The translations under genes were made by a program, and so were the position numbers. A stretch of DNA of 64,000 nt from Kitasatospora albolonga. Its GTDB lineage: Bacteria; Actinomycetota; Actinomycetes; Streptomycetales; Streptomycetaceae. This document shows, in pieces, positions 1 through 9,147 of the stretch (within the stretch, counting starts at the first letter, position 1; every line of letters starts with the position of its first letter). A model generated the notes under the pieces. That model was not told the origin of the DNA and ran no database searches. It was given only the letters and a program-made list of their open reading frames with translations. Location of the stretch: positions 5,698,001 through 5,762,000 of the forward strand of contig CP020563.1 in the NCBI GenBank assembly GCA_002082585.1, in the 5' to 3' direction.

Positions 1-8
1 AGGCGCTG

Positions 9-587
9 ATGTTCGAACGGTTCAACCGAGGAGCCCGCGCGACCGTGAAGGGCGCCGTGGCGGAGGCGGAGCGCGTCGGGGCCGGATCGGTCACCGAGGA
101 GCACCTCTTCCTCGCCCTGCTGGACCAGAAGGGCGACCGGGCCTCCTTCGCCGTCGCCTCCCTCGGCCTGCTCCGCCGCCGCGCCTCGCTGGAAGCCTCC
201 TTCGCCGAGGCCCGCCGCCGGGGCGGGCTGACGAAGGCCGAGACCGACGCCCTCGCGGGGATCGGCATCGATGTCGGCGCCATCGTGGACCGGGTCGAGG
301 GCGCCCACGGCGAGGGCGCCCTCGCCGCCGACCGGAGCAGCCGCCGGTGGTGGTCGGGCCACCGCGCCTTCACCCCGGGGGCGAAGAGCATCCTGGAGAA
401 GTCGCTGAGGATCGCCCTGGGGCGCGGCGACCGCTTCATCGGCCAGGAACACCTGCTCCTGGCCCTCACCGCGACCCCCGGCACCGTCGCCGACACCCTC
501 GCCGAGCACGGAGTGACCCACACGGCCGTACACCACGCGCTGTACGGGCCCGAGGCCGACGGGGAGGGCCACGCCGAGGCCGGGTGA
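9..587 (+). CDS. Clp N-terminal domain protein (ClpA/ClpC N-domain only)
   Basis: A 192-residue protein with two Clp N repeats: the first around residues 15-50 (the EEHLFLALL stretch) and the second around residues 123-165 (FTPGAKSILEKSLR followed by GQEHLLLAL). In ClpC these domains bind substrates and adaptors. The AAA+ modules are absent, so this is a stand-alone N-domain protein, which may act as an adaptor or decoy for Clp ATPases; that role is inference. The start is the first ATG in the window, after a short AGGCG stretch. Whether an upstream gene is coupled to it cannot be seen. Confidence 0.85.
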   Translation: MFERFNRGARATVKGAVAEAERVGAGSVTEEHLFLALLDQKGDRASFAVASLGLLRRRASLEASFAEARRRGGLTKAETDALAGIGIDVGAIVDRVEGAHGEGALAADRSSRRWWSGHRAFTPGAKSILEKSLRIALGRGDRFIGQEHLLLALTATPGTVADTLAEHGVTHTAVHHALYGPEADGEGHAEAG

Positions 588-628
588 GAGGGGGAGGGGC
601 GGGTGTGGTTGGAGGCGGGGCCAGCCCC

Positions 629-682
629 GCCTTCGGCTCGGCGAGTGCAGGCCCCGTGCACAGCCTTCGGCTCGGCGAGTGC
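629..682. repeat. 34-bp imperfect direct repeat in the spacer downstream of the Clp-N gene
   Basis: A 20-bp block beginning GCCTTCGGCTCGG occurs at 629-648 and again at 663-682, each followed by a GGCCCCG run. The period is 34 bp. It lies in the gap between the convergent Clp-N and PadR genes. The G/C-rich block could fold and contribute to termination, but no clean stem was identified. Confidence 0.6.
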
Positions 683-723
683 GGGCCCCGGCCTCAGCCC
701 GTCCCCGGCCCTCCCGGGGTCCC

Positions 724-1806
724 TCAGCCCTGCCCGCTCCCCTTCTCGTCCTCCTCCGGCGTCAGCAGCGCCTCGATCCGTGCCGCCGCCGTGCCCAGGT
801 GGTGGCGGGCCTCGGCCAGCTGGGCGTCCGTCACCCCGTGGTCGCGGGCCGCGTCCCGGACGGTGTCGCGGAACCGGTCCAGGAGGCGGTCCAGGTCGCG
901 CGCCGGGTCGTCCGTGACCGGGACGTCCTGGCCCCAGGGGGACGGGGGCTCCGGAGCGGACCCGGAGGGCTCGGCGGAGCCGGTTGCCCCCGTCGCCCCG
1001 GACTCGGCAGGGCCGGGCTTGCCGAACGGGGGCCAGACACCCGTACGGGCGAAGCCGCCGAGCTGTCCGGTGATCTCGGCCAGCCCGTCCCGTACGCCGG
1101 AGGGCCAGTCGCCCCGGGCGAAGTGCTCCTGGACCTGGCGGGCCGCGTCCCGCATCTGCTCGCGCGCCCGGTCCTGGGCCTCCTTGGCCTGGCGGCGGGC
1201 CTGCTGGGCCTCCTCGCGGGCGCGGCGGGACTCGTCCTTCGCCCGGCGCGCCTGCTCCTTCCATTCTTGCCTGGCCCGGCGCAGCTCCTTCTTGGCCGCG
1301 CGCCACGCCTCGCTGTCGCCGAAGTCGCCCAGCTTGCCGAAGTCGCCGAAGTCGCCGAAGTCACCGAAGGGGGAGGACGGTTCGGTCTTGGCGCCCGCGT
1401 CGGCGCCGCCCGTACCGTTCCTGGTCTCCGAGGCCGCCGCCCGCATGTCGCTGCGGAGCCGGCCCGCCGCCCCCCGCACGTCATCGCGTATCTCGGCGGC
1501 CAGTTCGGCGAGGGAGTCGCGGATCTCCAGCTCCAGATCGGCCAGTTCACCGCTGCGGCCCGCCAGTTCCTCACGTCCGGCCTCGGTGATCGAGTAGACC
1601 TTGCGCCCGCCCTCGGTGGCGTGGGTGACCAGGCCCTCGGCCTCCAGCTTGGCCAGCCGGGGGTAGACGGTGCCCGCCGAGGGGGCGTACAGACCCTGGA
1701 AGCGCTCCTCCAGCAGCCGGATCACCTCGTAGCCGTGGCGCGGCGCCTCGTCCAGGAGCTTCAGCAGATACAGGCGCAGTCGGCCGTGGGCGAAAACGGG
1801 GGCCAT
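724..1806 (-). CDS. PadR-family transcriptional regulator with long coiled-coil C-terminal extension
   Basis: A protein of 360 residues. Residues 1-85 form a PadR winged helix (LLKLLDEAPRHGYEVIRLLE, then TVYPRLAKLEAEGLV and a GGRKVYSIT wing). PadR proteins usually stop soon after; this one continues with an FGD-repeat segment (about 140-160), a highly charged Arg/Glu/Ala coiled coil (about 165-230) and a C-terminal four-helix-like region. The start is placed at the ATG one base after the stop of the DUF4097 gene (TGA-c-ATG), so the two are translationally coupled. It probably represses its own operon through the palindrome upstream of the DUF4097 gene; that is inference. Confidence 0.88.
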   Translation of the reverse strand: MAPVFAHGRLRLYLLKLLDEAPRHGYEVIRLLEERFQGLYAPSAGTVYPRLAKLEAEGLVTHATEGGRKVYSITEAGREELAGRSGELADLELEIRDSLAELAAEIRDDVRGAAGRLRSDMRAAASETRNGTGGADAGAKTEPSSPFGDFGDFGDFGKLGDFGDSEAWRAAKKELRRARQEWKEQARRAKDESRRAREEAQQARRQAKEAQDRAREQMRDAARQVQEHFARGDWPSGVRDGLAEITGQLGGFARTGVWPPFGKPGPAESGATGATGSAEPSGSAPEPPSPWGQDVPVTDDPARDLDRLLDRFRDTVRDAARDHGVTDAQLAEARHHLGTAAARIEALLTPEEDEKGSGQG

Positions 1807-1807
1807 G

Positions 1808-2665
1808 TCAGAGAACCTTTCCGGTCGGCTCGGCACCGTATGTGCCGTCCTCGGCGGGGGGCCTGCGCAGCAGGGCGATCGAACCGGAGACGGTCGTCGC
1901 CTTCAGCGTCCCCGTCCCGGCGCCGAGCGTGCCGGTGATCTTCTTCGCGCCCCACTGCCCGCCGACCCGCAGGTCCTCGAAGGCGTTGGAGACGGCCCCG
2001 CTCGCGGTGTTGGCCTCGACCCGGGCGTCCGCCGGGTGCGGCAGCCGGATCGCGATCTCGCCGGAGACCGTCGTCAGCCGGATGTCGGTGGGCCTGCCCG
2101 AGGGGTCGACGTCCAGCACCATGTCACCGCTGACCGAATCGGCCCGGACCGAGGCGCCCGCCCCGTCGACGACCGTCAGGTCCCCGGCCACGGAGTGGAA
2201 GCGCAGGTCGCCGGTGACGCTCTGGGCCTCCAGGCTGCCCGAGACGGACTCGCCCCGGACCGCTCCGGTCAGCCCGACGAGGGTGATGTCCCCGGTGATG
2301 CCGCGCACCTCCGTGCGACCGCCGATCCCGGAGACCACGGCCCCGGCCCCCACCACACCGACCTCCACCGAGGCGGCGGCGGGCACGGTGAGCGAGACCA
2401 CCGCCGAGCGGTGGCGCCCCTTGGGGTCGAGCCAGCGCAGCAGGTCCTGCCAGGGGAGGTCCTCGTACGCCACGGTCAGCCGGCCGTCCTCGTGGGTGAC
2501 GACCAGCGGCGGCCCCTCGACGGCGGAGACCTCCAGCCGGGCGCCCGGCTCGTCGGTCCCGACCACGTTGACCGTGCCGCCGACGATCCGTACCTGGAGC
2601 GCGGTCACCGGGTCGTCGAAGGCGAGCTTCTGCGGCTCGGCGACCGTCCGCTTCGACACAGCCAT
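1808..2665 (-). CDS. DUF4097 family beta-strand repeat protein
   Basis: A protein of 285 residues built of regularly spaced short beta repeats with recurring (T/V)(V/S)SG(D/S/E) turns, as in DUF4097 (putative adhesin-like, right-handed beta structure). It has no signal peptide or membrane segment, so it is probably cytoplasmic. The ATG is chosen because a GGGAGGT Shine-Dalgarno lies 8 nt upstream; the frame stays open further but would run through the promoter. It is first in a two-gene unit with PadR. The DUF4097-PadR pairing is common in actinobacteria; the function is unknown. Confidence 0.85.
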   Translation of the reverse strand: MAVSKRTVAEPQKLAFDDPVTALQVRIVGGTVNVVGTDEPGARLEVSAVEGPPLVVTHEDGRLTVAYEDLPWQDLLRWLDPKGRHRSAVVSLTVPAAASVEVGVVGAGAVVSGIGGRTEVRGITGDITLVGLTGAVRGESVSGSLEAQSVTGDLRFHSVAGDLTVVDGAGASVRADSVSGDMVLDVDPSGRPTDIRLTTVSGEIAIRLPHPADARVEANTASGAVSNAFEDLRVGGQWGAKKITGTLGAGTGTLKATTVSGSIALLRRPPAEDGTYGAEPTGKVL

Positions 2666-2709
2666 GGATGTGACCTCCCGGAGAGCAGGGCAGAGCAGGG
2701 TGACGCAAC

Positions 2710-2743
2710 ATATCGCGTCTCGTACAGAACACGATATATCGCG
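2710..2743 (-). promoter_or_regulatory. Candidate PadR operator/promoter of the DUF4097-padR unit
   Basis: An unusually AT-rich island in G+C-rich DNA. It holds a perfect 10-bp palindrome, CGATATATCG, at 2732-2741, and ATATCGCG occurs twice (2710-2717 and 2736-2743), 26 bp apart. It lies 45-80 nt upstream of the DUF4097 start, where a promoter/operator would be expected. Autoregulation by PadR is inferred from position and symmetry. Confidence 0.55.
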
Positions 2744-2828
2744 GATGGGGGAAGTCAAGCGCCACCTGCGGGTTCTGTGGTGGGCGAAAGGTCATCGAAG
2801 TCGGGCAAATTGCCCTAGCGTATGGCCC

Positions 2829-3662
2829 ATGAACGCGACATCCACGGGGGCGCTCCTGCTGTGCCGCGCCGACCCCGAGACCGTACGGCCGCTCGCCCAC
2901 CTGCTGCGCGAGCAGATGCTGCTGACGCGGGCGGGCGGGGAGTGGAGCGTCCTCGTACCGGAGGGGAAGCCCTGGCGGGGCGCTGGGCCCTCCGGCGGCG
3001 ACCCCGAGCCCGTCGACCGGGTCATCGGCGGCTGGGCCACCGCCCTCGCCGTCGGCTCCACCTGGCCGGTGCTCGCCCTGTGGTGGGACGCGGACCGGGC
3101 GGGGTACACCCTCGCCGCCGGATTCCGCCGCCCCGTCGGCTACACCTGGCTGGCCGACGGCACCCCGGCGGGCGAGGACGAGGCGATGCGCACCTTCGCT
3201 GCCCGGCTCGGGCTCGACCCCGTACTGGACCTCCAGGCCCTGGAGGAGCTGACCCGGCCCGACCCGGACGCGGACGCCGAGGCCCGGCTGCGCGGACTGC
3301 TCGCGGTCCTGACCCGTACGGGACTCACCCTGCCGACCGGGCTCGGCCCGGGCGAGAGCGCCGACCGGCTGCGCAGCGTGGCCGCCGTGCAGCGCGGGGC
3401 GGAGCGCGTCGAGTGGGCGGGGTGGCGCGATGCCGTACGGGTCGAACTCGACGCCGTCGAGAGCGGCAGCCTCGGCCCCTGGGTGCGCGGGCCCCGGGCC
3501 CGGGCCATCGCCGCCGCCCAGCTCGCGGCCGGGCTGCCGCTGCTGCTGTGGGGCGCGCGCCGCCGCAGCGGGGGCTGGGCCGCCGCCGGGGCCGTACTCC
3601 TGGCACAGGGCGCGCTGGGGCTCGCGTACCACCGGGCCAGGGCAGCTGCCGAGACGCGCTGA
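2829..3662 (+). CDS. Hypothetical protein with C-terminal membrane segments
   Basis: A protein of 277 residues, not assigned to a named family. The soluble part (about 1-225) contains WPVLALWWDADRAGY and a (Y)TWLADG stretch. The last 50 residues hold two hydrophobic segments separated by a GARRRSGG turn, suggesting a C-terminal membrane hairpin. No Shine-Dalgarno precedes the ATG. An alternative out-of-frame ATG 7 nt upstream opens only a shadow frame. It ends 13 nt before the convergent DUF6104 gene. Confidence 0.72.
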   Translation: MNATSTGALLLCRADPETVRPLAHLLREQMLLTRAGGEWSVLVPEGKPWRGAGPSGGDPEPVDRVIGGWATALAVGSTWPVLALWWDADRAGYTLAAGFRRPVGYTWLADGTPAGEDEAMRTFAARLGLDPVLDLQALEELTRPDPDADAEARLRGLLAVLTRTGLTLPTGLGPGESADRLRSVAAVQRGAERVEWAGWRDAVRVELDAVESGSLGPWVRGPRARAIAAAQLAAGLPLLLWGARRRSGGWAAAGAVLLAQGALGLAYHRARAAAETR

Positions 3663-3674
3663 CGGGCGCCGGGA

Positions 3675-3860
3675 CTACGCGTCCTCGTCGTCCTCGTCGT
3701 CCAGCCGGGCCAGCCAGGTCGCCAGGCGCTCGACCGGCACCTCGAAGTCGGGGTTGAGATCGACGAACGTACGCAGCTGCTCGGCCAGCCACTCGAAGGT
3801 GACCTCCTCCTCGCCGCGCCGCTTCTCCAGTTCCTCGATGCCACGGTCCGTGAAGTACAT
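3675..3860 (-). CDS. DUF6104 family small acidic protein
   Basis: A 61-residue protein beginning MYFTDRGIEELEKRRG and ending in an acidic DDEDDEDA tail. This sequence type is almost invariant in Streptomyces and is annotated as DUF6104; its function is unknown. It lies downstream of kgd on the same strand, but a strong hairpin at 3899-3941 separates the two, so it may be transcribed independently. Confidence 0.85.
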   Translation of the reverse strand: MYFTDRGIEELEKRRGEEEVTFEWLAEQLRTFVDLNPDFEVPVERLATWLARLDDEDDEDA

Positions 3861-3898
3861 GGGAGAAGGATATCCAGCGGGGAAAGCGCCCGGACACG

Positions 3899-3941
3899 CC
3901 GGAGGCCCGGCCCCGCGACGAGCGCGGAACCGGGCCTCCGG
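3899..3941 (-). terminator. Hairpin terminator downstream of kgd
   Basis: The arms CCGGAGGCCCGG (3899-3910) and CCGGGCCTCCGG (3930-3941) are perfectly complementary over 12 bp. An inner CCGCG/CGCGG stem lies inside the loop. The hairpin sits 20 nt beyond the kgd stop codon. Confidence 0.85.
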
Positions 3942-3960
3942 ATGTTCAGCGGTGCGGTCC

Positions 3961-6900
3961 TCAGGCTTCGAAGACCTCGTTGACCAGCTGCGTCTGCTCG
4001 GCCTGGTGGCGCTTGGCCGAGCCGACCGCCGGGGACGAGCCGTGCGGACGCGAGATGCGGCGCAGGCGCTCGCCGTGCGGCACGTCCGCGCCGACGGCCA
4101 GGTCCAGGTGGTCGATCAGGTTGAGCGCGATGAACGGCCACGCACCCTGGTTGGCCGGCTCCTCCTGGGCCCAGAGGTACTTCTCGGCGTTCGGGTACTT
4201 GGCGATCTCGGCCTGGATCTCCGCACCCGGCAGCGGGTACAGCCGCTCCAGCCGGATGAGCGCGGTCTCCGTGTCGCCGCGCTTCTCCCGCTCGGCGTCC
4301 AGGTCGTAGAAGAGCTTGCCCGAGACGAAGACGACCTTGCGGACGTCCTCCGCCTTGACGCTGTCGTCACCGATCACCGGACGGAAGCCGCCGCTGGTGA
4401 ACTCCTCGATCTTCGACGCCGCCGCCTTCAGACGCAGCATCGACTTCGGGGTGAAGACGATGAGCGGCTTGTGGTGCGGGTTGTGCACCTGCCAGCGCAG
4501 CAGGTGGAAGTAGTTCGAGGGGAGGGTCGGCATCGCGACCGTCATGTTGTCCTGCGCGCACATCTGGAGGAAGCGCTCCGGGCGAGCGGAGCTGTGGTCC
4601 GGGCCCTGGCCCTCGTAGCCGTGCGGCAGCAGCAGCGTGACGCCGGAGGTCTGGCCCCACTTCTGCTCGGCCGAGGAGATGAACTCGTCCACGACGGTCT
4701 GCGCGCCGTTGACGAAGTCACCGAACTGGGCCTCCCAGATGACCAGCGACTCCGGGCGGGCCAGCGAGTAGCCGTACTCGAAGCCCATCGCCGCGTACTC
4801 GCTGAGCAGCGAGTCGTAGACGTTGTAGCGGGCCTGGTCCTCGGTGAGGTACAGCAGCGGGGTGTAGTCCTCGCCGGTGACCTGGTCCACCAGGACCGCG
4901 TGGCGCTGGCCGAACGTGCCGCGGCGGCTGTCCTGGCCCGCGAGCCGGACCGGGGTGCCCTCCATCAGCAGCGAACCGATGGCCAGGGTCTCGCCCATGC
5001 CCCAGTCGATCGTGCCGTTCTCCACCGAGGCCGCGCGACGCTGCATCTGCGGCATCAGACGGGGGTGGACGGTGATCGACTCGGGGATGTTGACCTGGGA
5101 CTCGGCGATCCGCTTGACGATCTCCGCGGAGACCGCCGTGTCCACGGCCACCGGGAACGCGGCCTGCGGCTCCGGGACGTGCGGGGCGGCCGGCTGCGAG
5201 GTGGCCTCGCGGACCTCGGCGAAGACCTTCTCCAGCTGACCCTGGAAGTCCTGGAGCGCCTGCTCCGCCTCTTCCAGCGTGATGTCGCCGCGACCGATGA
5301 GGGACTCGGTGTAGAGCTTGCGCACCGAGCGCTTCTTGTCGATCAGGGTGTACATCTGCGGGTTGGTGAACTCCGGGTTGTCGCCCTCGTTGTGACCGCG
5401 GCGGCGGTAGCAGATGAGGTCGATCACGACGTCCTTGTTGAACGCCTGCCGGAACTCGAAGGCGAGCCGCGCGACGCGGACCACGGCCTCCGGGTCGTCA
5501 CCGTTGACGTGGATGATCGGCGCCTCGATCATGCGCGCCACGTCGGTGGCGTACATCGAGGAGCGCGAGGACTCCGGGGCGGCGGTGAAGCCGACCTGGT
5601 TGTTGATCACCACGTGCACGGTGCCGCCGGTGCGGTAGCCGCGCAGCTGCGACATGTTGAGCGTCTCGGCGACGACGCCCTGGCCCGCAAAGGCCGCGTC
5701 GCCGTGGAGCGCGACCGGCAGGACCGTGAAGTCCGTGCCGCCCTTGTTGATGATGTCCTGCTTGGCGCGGGCGATGCCCTCCAGGACCGGGTCGACCGCC
5801 TCCAGGTGCGAGGGGTTGGCGGCCAGCGAGACCTTGATCTGCTCGCCGTCCAGACCGGTGAAGGTGCCCTCGGCGCCCAGGTGGTACTTGACGTCGCCGG
5901 AGCCGTGCATCGAGCGCGGGTCGAGGTTGCCCTCGAACTCGCGGAAGATCTGCGCGTACGACTTGCCGACGATGTTCGCCAGGACGTTCAGGCGGCCGCG
6001 GTGGGCCATGCCGATGACGACCTCGTCGAGGCGGGCCTCGGCGGCGGAGTCGATGACCGCGTCGAGCAGCGGGATGACGGACTCGCCGCCCTCCAGCGAG
6101 AACCGCTTCTGGCCGACGTACTTGGTCTGGAGGAAGGTCTCGAACGCCTCGGCCGCGTTCAGCCGCCGCAGGATGCGCAGCTGCTCCTCGCGCTCGGGCT
6201 GCTGGGCGCGGGGCCGCTCCACCCGGTCCTGGAGCCACTTGCGCTGCTTCGGGTCCTGGATGTGCATGAACTCGATGCCGGTGGTGCGGCAGTACGACTC
6301 ACGCAGCACACCGAGGATGTCGCGGAGCTTCATCATCGACTTGCCCGCGAACCCGCCGACCGCGAAGTCCCGCTCCAGGTCCCACAGGGTGAGGCCGTGC
6401 TCGGTGATGTCGAGGTCGGGGTGCTTGCGCTGGCGGTACTCCAGCGGGTCGGTGTCGGCCATGACGTGGCCCCGGACCCGGTAGGAGTGGATCAGCTCGA
6501 AGACCCGTGCGGCCTTCGTCACGTCGTTGTCGTGCGACGCGTCGATGTCCGTGAGCCAGCGGACCGGCTCGTACGGGATGCGCAGGGCCTTGAAGATCTC
6601 GTCGTAGAAGTCGTTCTGGCCCAGCAGCAGCTGGCTCAGGACGCGCAGGAACTCACCGGAGGCCGCGCCCTGGATGACCCGGTGGTCGTAGGTCGACGTG
6701 AGCGTCATGACCTTCGAGATGCCGAGCTTGTTCAGGGTGTCCTGGGAGGTGCCCTGGAACTCCGCCGGGTAGTCCATCGCGCCGACGCCCATGATGAGGC
6801 CCTGTCCGGGCATCAGGCGGGGCACCGAGTGGACGGTGCCGATGCCGCCGGGGTTGGTCAGCGAGGCGGTGACGCCGGTGAAGTCGTCCATGCCGAGCTT

Positions 6901-7788
6901 GCCGATGCGGGCGCGCCGGACGATGTCCTCGTACGCCTGCCAGAACTCGAAGAAGTTGAGCGTCTCGGCCTTCTTGATGGCCGCGACGACCAGCTGGCGG
7001 TCACCGTTCGGCTTCACCAGGTCGATGGCGAGACCGAGGTTGACGTGCTCCGGCTTGACCAGGGTCGGCTTGCCGTCCTTCACCGCGAAGGAGTAGTTCA
7101 TCGACGGCATGGCCTTGAGGGCCTGCACCATCGCGTACCCGATGAGGTGCGTGAAGGAGATCTTCCCGCCCCGGGCGCGCTTGAGGTGGTTGTTGATGAC
7201 GATGCGGTTGTCGAAGAGCAGCTTCACCGGGACCGCGCGGACGGACGTGGCCGTCGGCAGCTCCAGCGAGGCGTTCATGTTCTTCGCGACGGCGGCGGAG
7301 GGGCCGCGCAGCGTCACGTACTCGGGACCGGCCGGGGCCTCGGTGGCCTCGGACGCCTTGGCGTCCGCCTTGGCCTCGGCCTTCGCGGGCGCGGCGGCGG
7401 GCTTGGCCGGGGCGGGCTTCGCGGGGGCCGGGGCCGGGGCGGCCTTGGCCTCCGCGGGCTTCGTTTCGGTCTTCGCCTGCGCCGGGGCCGCGGCGGGCTT
7501 CACCGGGGCCGCGGGCTGCGCCGGGGCGGTGGCGGCCGGGGCCCCGTCCGCCGCAGCCCCCGAGGCTGCGGCGCCGGGAACGGGCTTGTCCGCCGCGCCG
7601 GAGGTACCCGGCTTGTAGTCGGCGAAGAAGTCCCACCAGGCGCGATCGACCGAACTGGGGTCCTGGAGGTACTGCTGGTAGATCTCGTCGACGAGCCACT
7701 CATTGGCGCCGAAAGCGGCGGCCGGGTTGGTGCCCGGGCTGGCTTGGTCGGTCGAGATGCTCGAGTTACTGGGGGACTGAGACGACAC
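3961..7788 (-). CDS. kgd: Multifunctional 2-oxoglutarate decarboxylase/dehydrogenase E1 with fused succinyltransferase domain
   Basis: A TCA-cycle enzyme of 1275 residues. An E1 N-terminal helix ([15 protein letters not shown]) is followed by a Pro/Ala/Lys linker (about 50-150), a dihydrolipoamide acyltransferase-type domain (TYDHRVIQG, catalytic His369), and then the thiamine-diphosphate E1 region ([10 protein letters not shown] from residue 695, [15 protein letters not shown]) and the transketolase-like C-terminus. This E2-E1 fusion is the actinobacterial Kgd/SucA architecture. The start is the GTG after a GGAAGAGGGCGG stretch; the frame extends 56 codons upstream, but that part lacks homology and lies in the promoter. 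A two-component system lies directly upstream. Confidence 0.95.
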   Translation of the reverse strand: MSSQSPSNSSISTDQASPGTNPAAAFGANEWLVDEIYQQYLQDPSSVDRAWWDFFADYKPGTSGAADKPVPGAAASGAAADGAPAATAPAQPAAPVKPAAAPAQAKTETKPAEAKAAPAPAPAKPAPAKPAAAPAKAEAKADAKASEATEAPAGPEYVTLRGPSAAVAKNMNASLELPTATSVRAVPVKLLFDNRIVINNHLKRARGGKISFTHLIGYAMVQALKAMPSMNYSFAVKDGKPTLVKPEHVNLGLAIDLVKPNGDRQLVVAAIKKAETLNFFEFWQAYEDIVRRARIGKLGMDDFTGVTASLTNPGGIGTVHSVPRLMPGQGLIMGVGAMDYPAEFQGTSQDTLNKLGISKVMTLTSTYDHRVIQGAASGEFLRVLSQLLLGQNDFYDEIFKALRIPYEPVRWLTDIDASHDNDVTKAARVFELIHSYRVRGHVMADTDPLEYRQRKHPDLDITEHGLTLWDLERDFAVGGFAGKSMMKLRDILGVLRESYCRTTGIEFMHIQDPKQRKWLQDRVERPRAQQPEREEQLRILRRLNAAEAFETFLQTKYVGQKRFSLEGGESVIPLLDAVIDSAAEARLDEVVIGMAHRGRLNVLANIVGKSYAQIFREFEGNLDPRSMHGSGDVKYHLGAEGTFTGLDGEQIKVSLAANPSHLEAVDPVLEGIARAKQDIINKGGTDFTVLPVALHGDAAFAGQGVVAETLNMSQLRGYRTGGTVHVVINNQVGFTAAPESSRSSMYATDVARMIEAPIIHVNGDDPEAVVRVARLAFEFRQAFNKDVVIDLICYRRRGHNEGDNPEFTNPQMYTLIDKKRSVRKLYTESLIGRGDITLEEAEQALQDFQGQLEKVFAEVREATSQPAAPHVPEPQAAFPVAVDTAVSAEIVKRIAESQVNIPESITVHPRLMPQMQRRAASVENGTIDWGMGETLAIGSLLMEGTPVRLAGQDSRRGTFGQRHAVLVDQVTGEDYTPLLYLTEDQARYNVYDSLLSEYAAMGFEYGYSLARPESLVIWEAQFGDFVNGAQTVVDEFISSAEQKWGQTSGVTLLLPHGYEGQGPDHSSARPERFLQMCAQDNMTVAMPTLPSNYFHLLRWQVHNPHHKPLIVFTPKSMLRLKAAASKIEEFTSGGFRPVIGDDSVKAEDVRKVVFVSGKLFYDLDAEREKRGDTETALIRLERLYPLPGAEIQAEIAKYPNAEKYLWAQEEPANQGAWPFIALNLIDHLDLAVGADVPHGERLRRISRPHGSSPAVGSAKRHQAEQTQLVNEVFEA

Positions 7789-7976
7789 GGCGGCAACCGC
7801 CCTCTTCCGCTTCACAAGGTGATGGACAGCGGAAATCAAGGCTACGCCCCCCAAACCGTTCCTTGCAGACCGGGCCGGTGCTTCGTCGTGCACATCACAT
7901 CGCAACGCGGGTTTCGGCGCAGGAAATGGCGGGAAACAAGCGAGGTTCCACTGCACTTCGGGTACGCAGGACCGTG

Positions 7977-7998
7977 GATACGGTCGTCCGACCGTATC
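7977..7998. promoter_or_regulatory. Perfect 22-bp dyad upstream of kgd
   Basis: The arms GATACGGTCG (7977-7986) and CGACCGTATC (7989-7998) are separated by 2 bp, a spacing typical of an operator rather than an RNA hairpin. It lies about 190 nt upstream of the kgd start. A TCCCC-TTC-GGGGA mini-hairpin (8008-8020) just beyond it may terminate the upstream histidine kinase gene. The binding protein is unknown; the adjacent response regulator is one candidate. Confidence 0.6.
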
Positions 7999-8070
7999 TC
8001 TTAGAGATCCCCTTCGGGGAGGACACGGAGAACGTGCCCTTCCGGTTCGAACCCTATGTCAACGGGGCCG

Positions 8071-9147
8071 TCAACCGCGTCGCTCGGACATCCCCGGAAG
8101 CGTGACCTGGATGCGGCAGCCCCGAGCGGATTCGGCCACACCGATCCGGCCGCCGTGCAGATCCACCGCCCAGCGGGCGATCGCGAGCCCCAGCCCCGTA
8201 CCGCCGTCGCTGCCCGGACCATGCGGCGAGGGGGCCTGGCCCCGGTTGAACCGCTCGAAGACCCGGTACCGCTCCGCCTCCGGGATGCCGGGGCCCTCGT
8301 CGATGACCTCCAGCTCCAGCGACTCCGGGTACGCCCCGCGCCGGGCCAGCACCGTCACCCGGCCGTGCGGCGGGCTGTGCTTGACCGCGTTGTCGATGAG
8401 GTTGGCCACCACCTGGTGCAGCCGCTCCGCGTCCGCGTGCGCGGTGAGCTCCGGCGGCGAGACGTCCAGATGGAGATGGACATCCGTACGGGAGTGATTG
8501 CCCGACCCCGAGGACAGGCGCCGCTGGGACGCGGCGAGATTGGCTTCTTTCAGTACGCCCGAAAGGTACGGCCACACCTCGAAACGGCGGGCCTTCAGCG
8601 TCACCACCCCGTTGTCCAGCCGGGACAGGTCCAGCAGCGTCTCCACCAGCCGGCCGAGCCGCTCCGTCTGCTTCAGGGCCGTACGCATCGTCTCCGGATC
8701 GGCGGCCGACACCCCGTCCACCACGTTCTCCAGCACGGCCCGCAGCGCCGCGATCGGCGTCCGCAGCTCGTGCGAGACATTGGCGACCAGCTCCTTGCGG
8801 TGCCGGTCCTCCGCCTCCAGGTCGTCCGCCATGCGGTTGATCGTCTGGGCCAGGTCGCCCAGCTCGTCCCGCCGCCCGGCCCCGCTCACCCGGCGCGTGT
8901 AGTCGCCGTGCGAGATCGACCGGGCCACGGCCCGCATCTCGTCCAGCGGCGCGGTCAGGCCGTGCGCCACGAACTGGGTGATCAGGAGCGTCGCGATCAC
9001 CGAGAACACGGTGATGAACTGGAACTCGGTCCGGGTCCGCAGGGCCACGATCAGCAGCCCCGTGGTGATGAACACCGAGACCACGACGAGCGTGCCGAGC
9101 TTGGCCTTGATGGAGAAGGGCCGCATCCCCGACCCTGGCCGGGTCAT
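8071..9147 (-). CDS. Two-component sensor histidine kinase
   Basis: A protein of 358 residues. Two N-terminal membrane segments lie almost back to back (about 18-36 and 43-61) with hardly any extracytoplasmic loop, followed by HAMP, a DHp domain with NVSHELRTP (His126), and a HATPase_c domain with N-box NLIDNAVKH, G1 DEGPGIP and G2 GTGLGLAI. It overlaps the response regulator gene by ATGA, so the two form one unit transcribed regulator first. The tiny periplasmic loop suggests sensing in or at the membrane. It is probably the orthologue of the S. coelicolor pair next to kgd; the signal is unknown. Confidence 0.92.
   Translation of the reverse strand: MTRPGSGMRPFSIKAKLGTLVVVSVFITTGLLIVALRTRTEFQFITVFSVIATLLITQFVAHGLTAPLDEMRAVARSISHGDYTRRVSGAGRRDELGDLAQTINRMADDLEAEDRHRKELVANVSHELRTPIAALRAVLENVVDGVSAADPETMRTALKQTERLGRLVETLLDLSRLDNGVVTLKARRFEVWPYLSGVLKEANLAASQRRLSSGSGNHSRTDVHLHLDVSPPELTAHADAERLHQVVANLIDNAVKHSPPHGRVTVLARRGAYPESLELEVIDEGPGIPEAERYRVFERFNRGQAPSPHGPGSDGGTGLGLAIARWAVDLHGGRIGVAESARGCRIQVTLPGMSERRG

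Noticed and set aside
603..917. A short plus-strand Pro/Arg-rich ORF after the Clp-N gene
   Set aside because: It covers the repeat spacer and the antisense of padR; its composition is that of random G+C-rich sequence.
3430..8004. A plus-strand open frame of about 1500 codons opposite kgd
   Set aside because: The translation is rich in Arg/Val/Leu/His without domains and is exactly antisense to the highly conserved kgd; it is an artefact of high third-position G+C.
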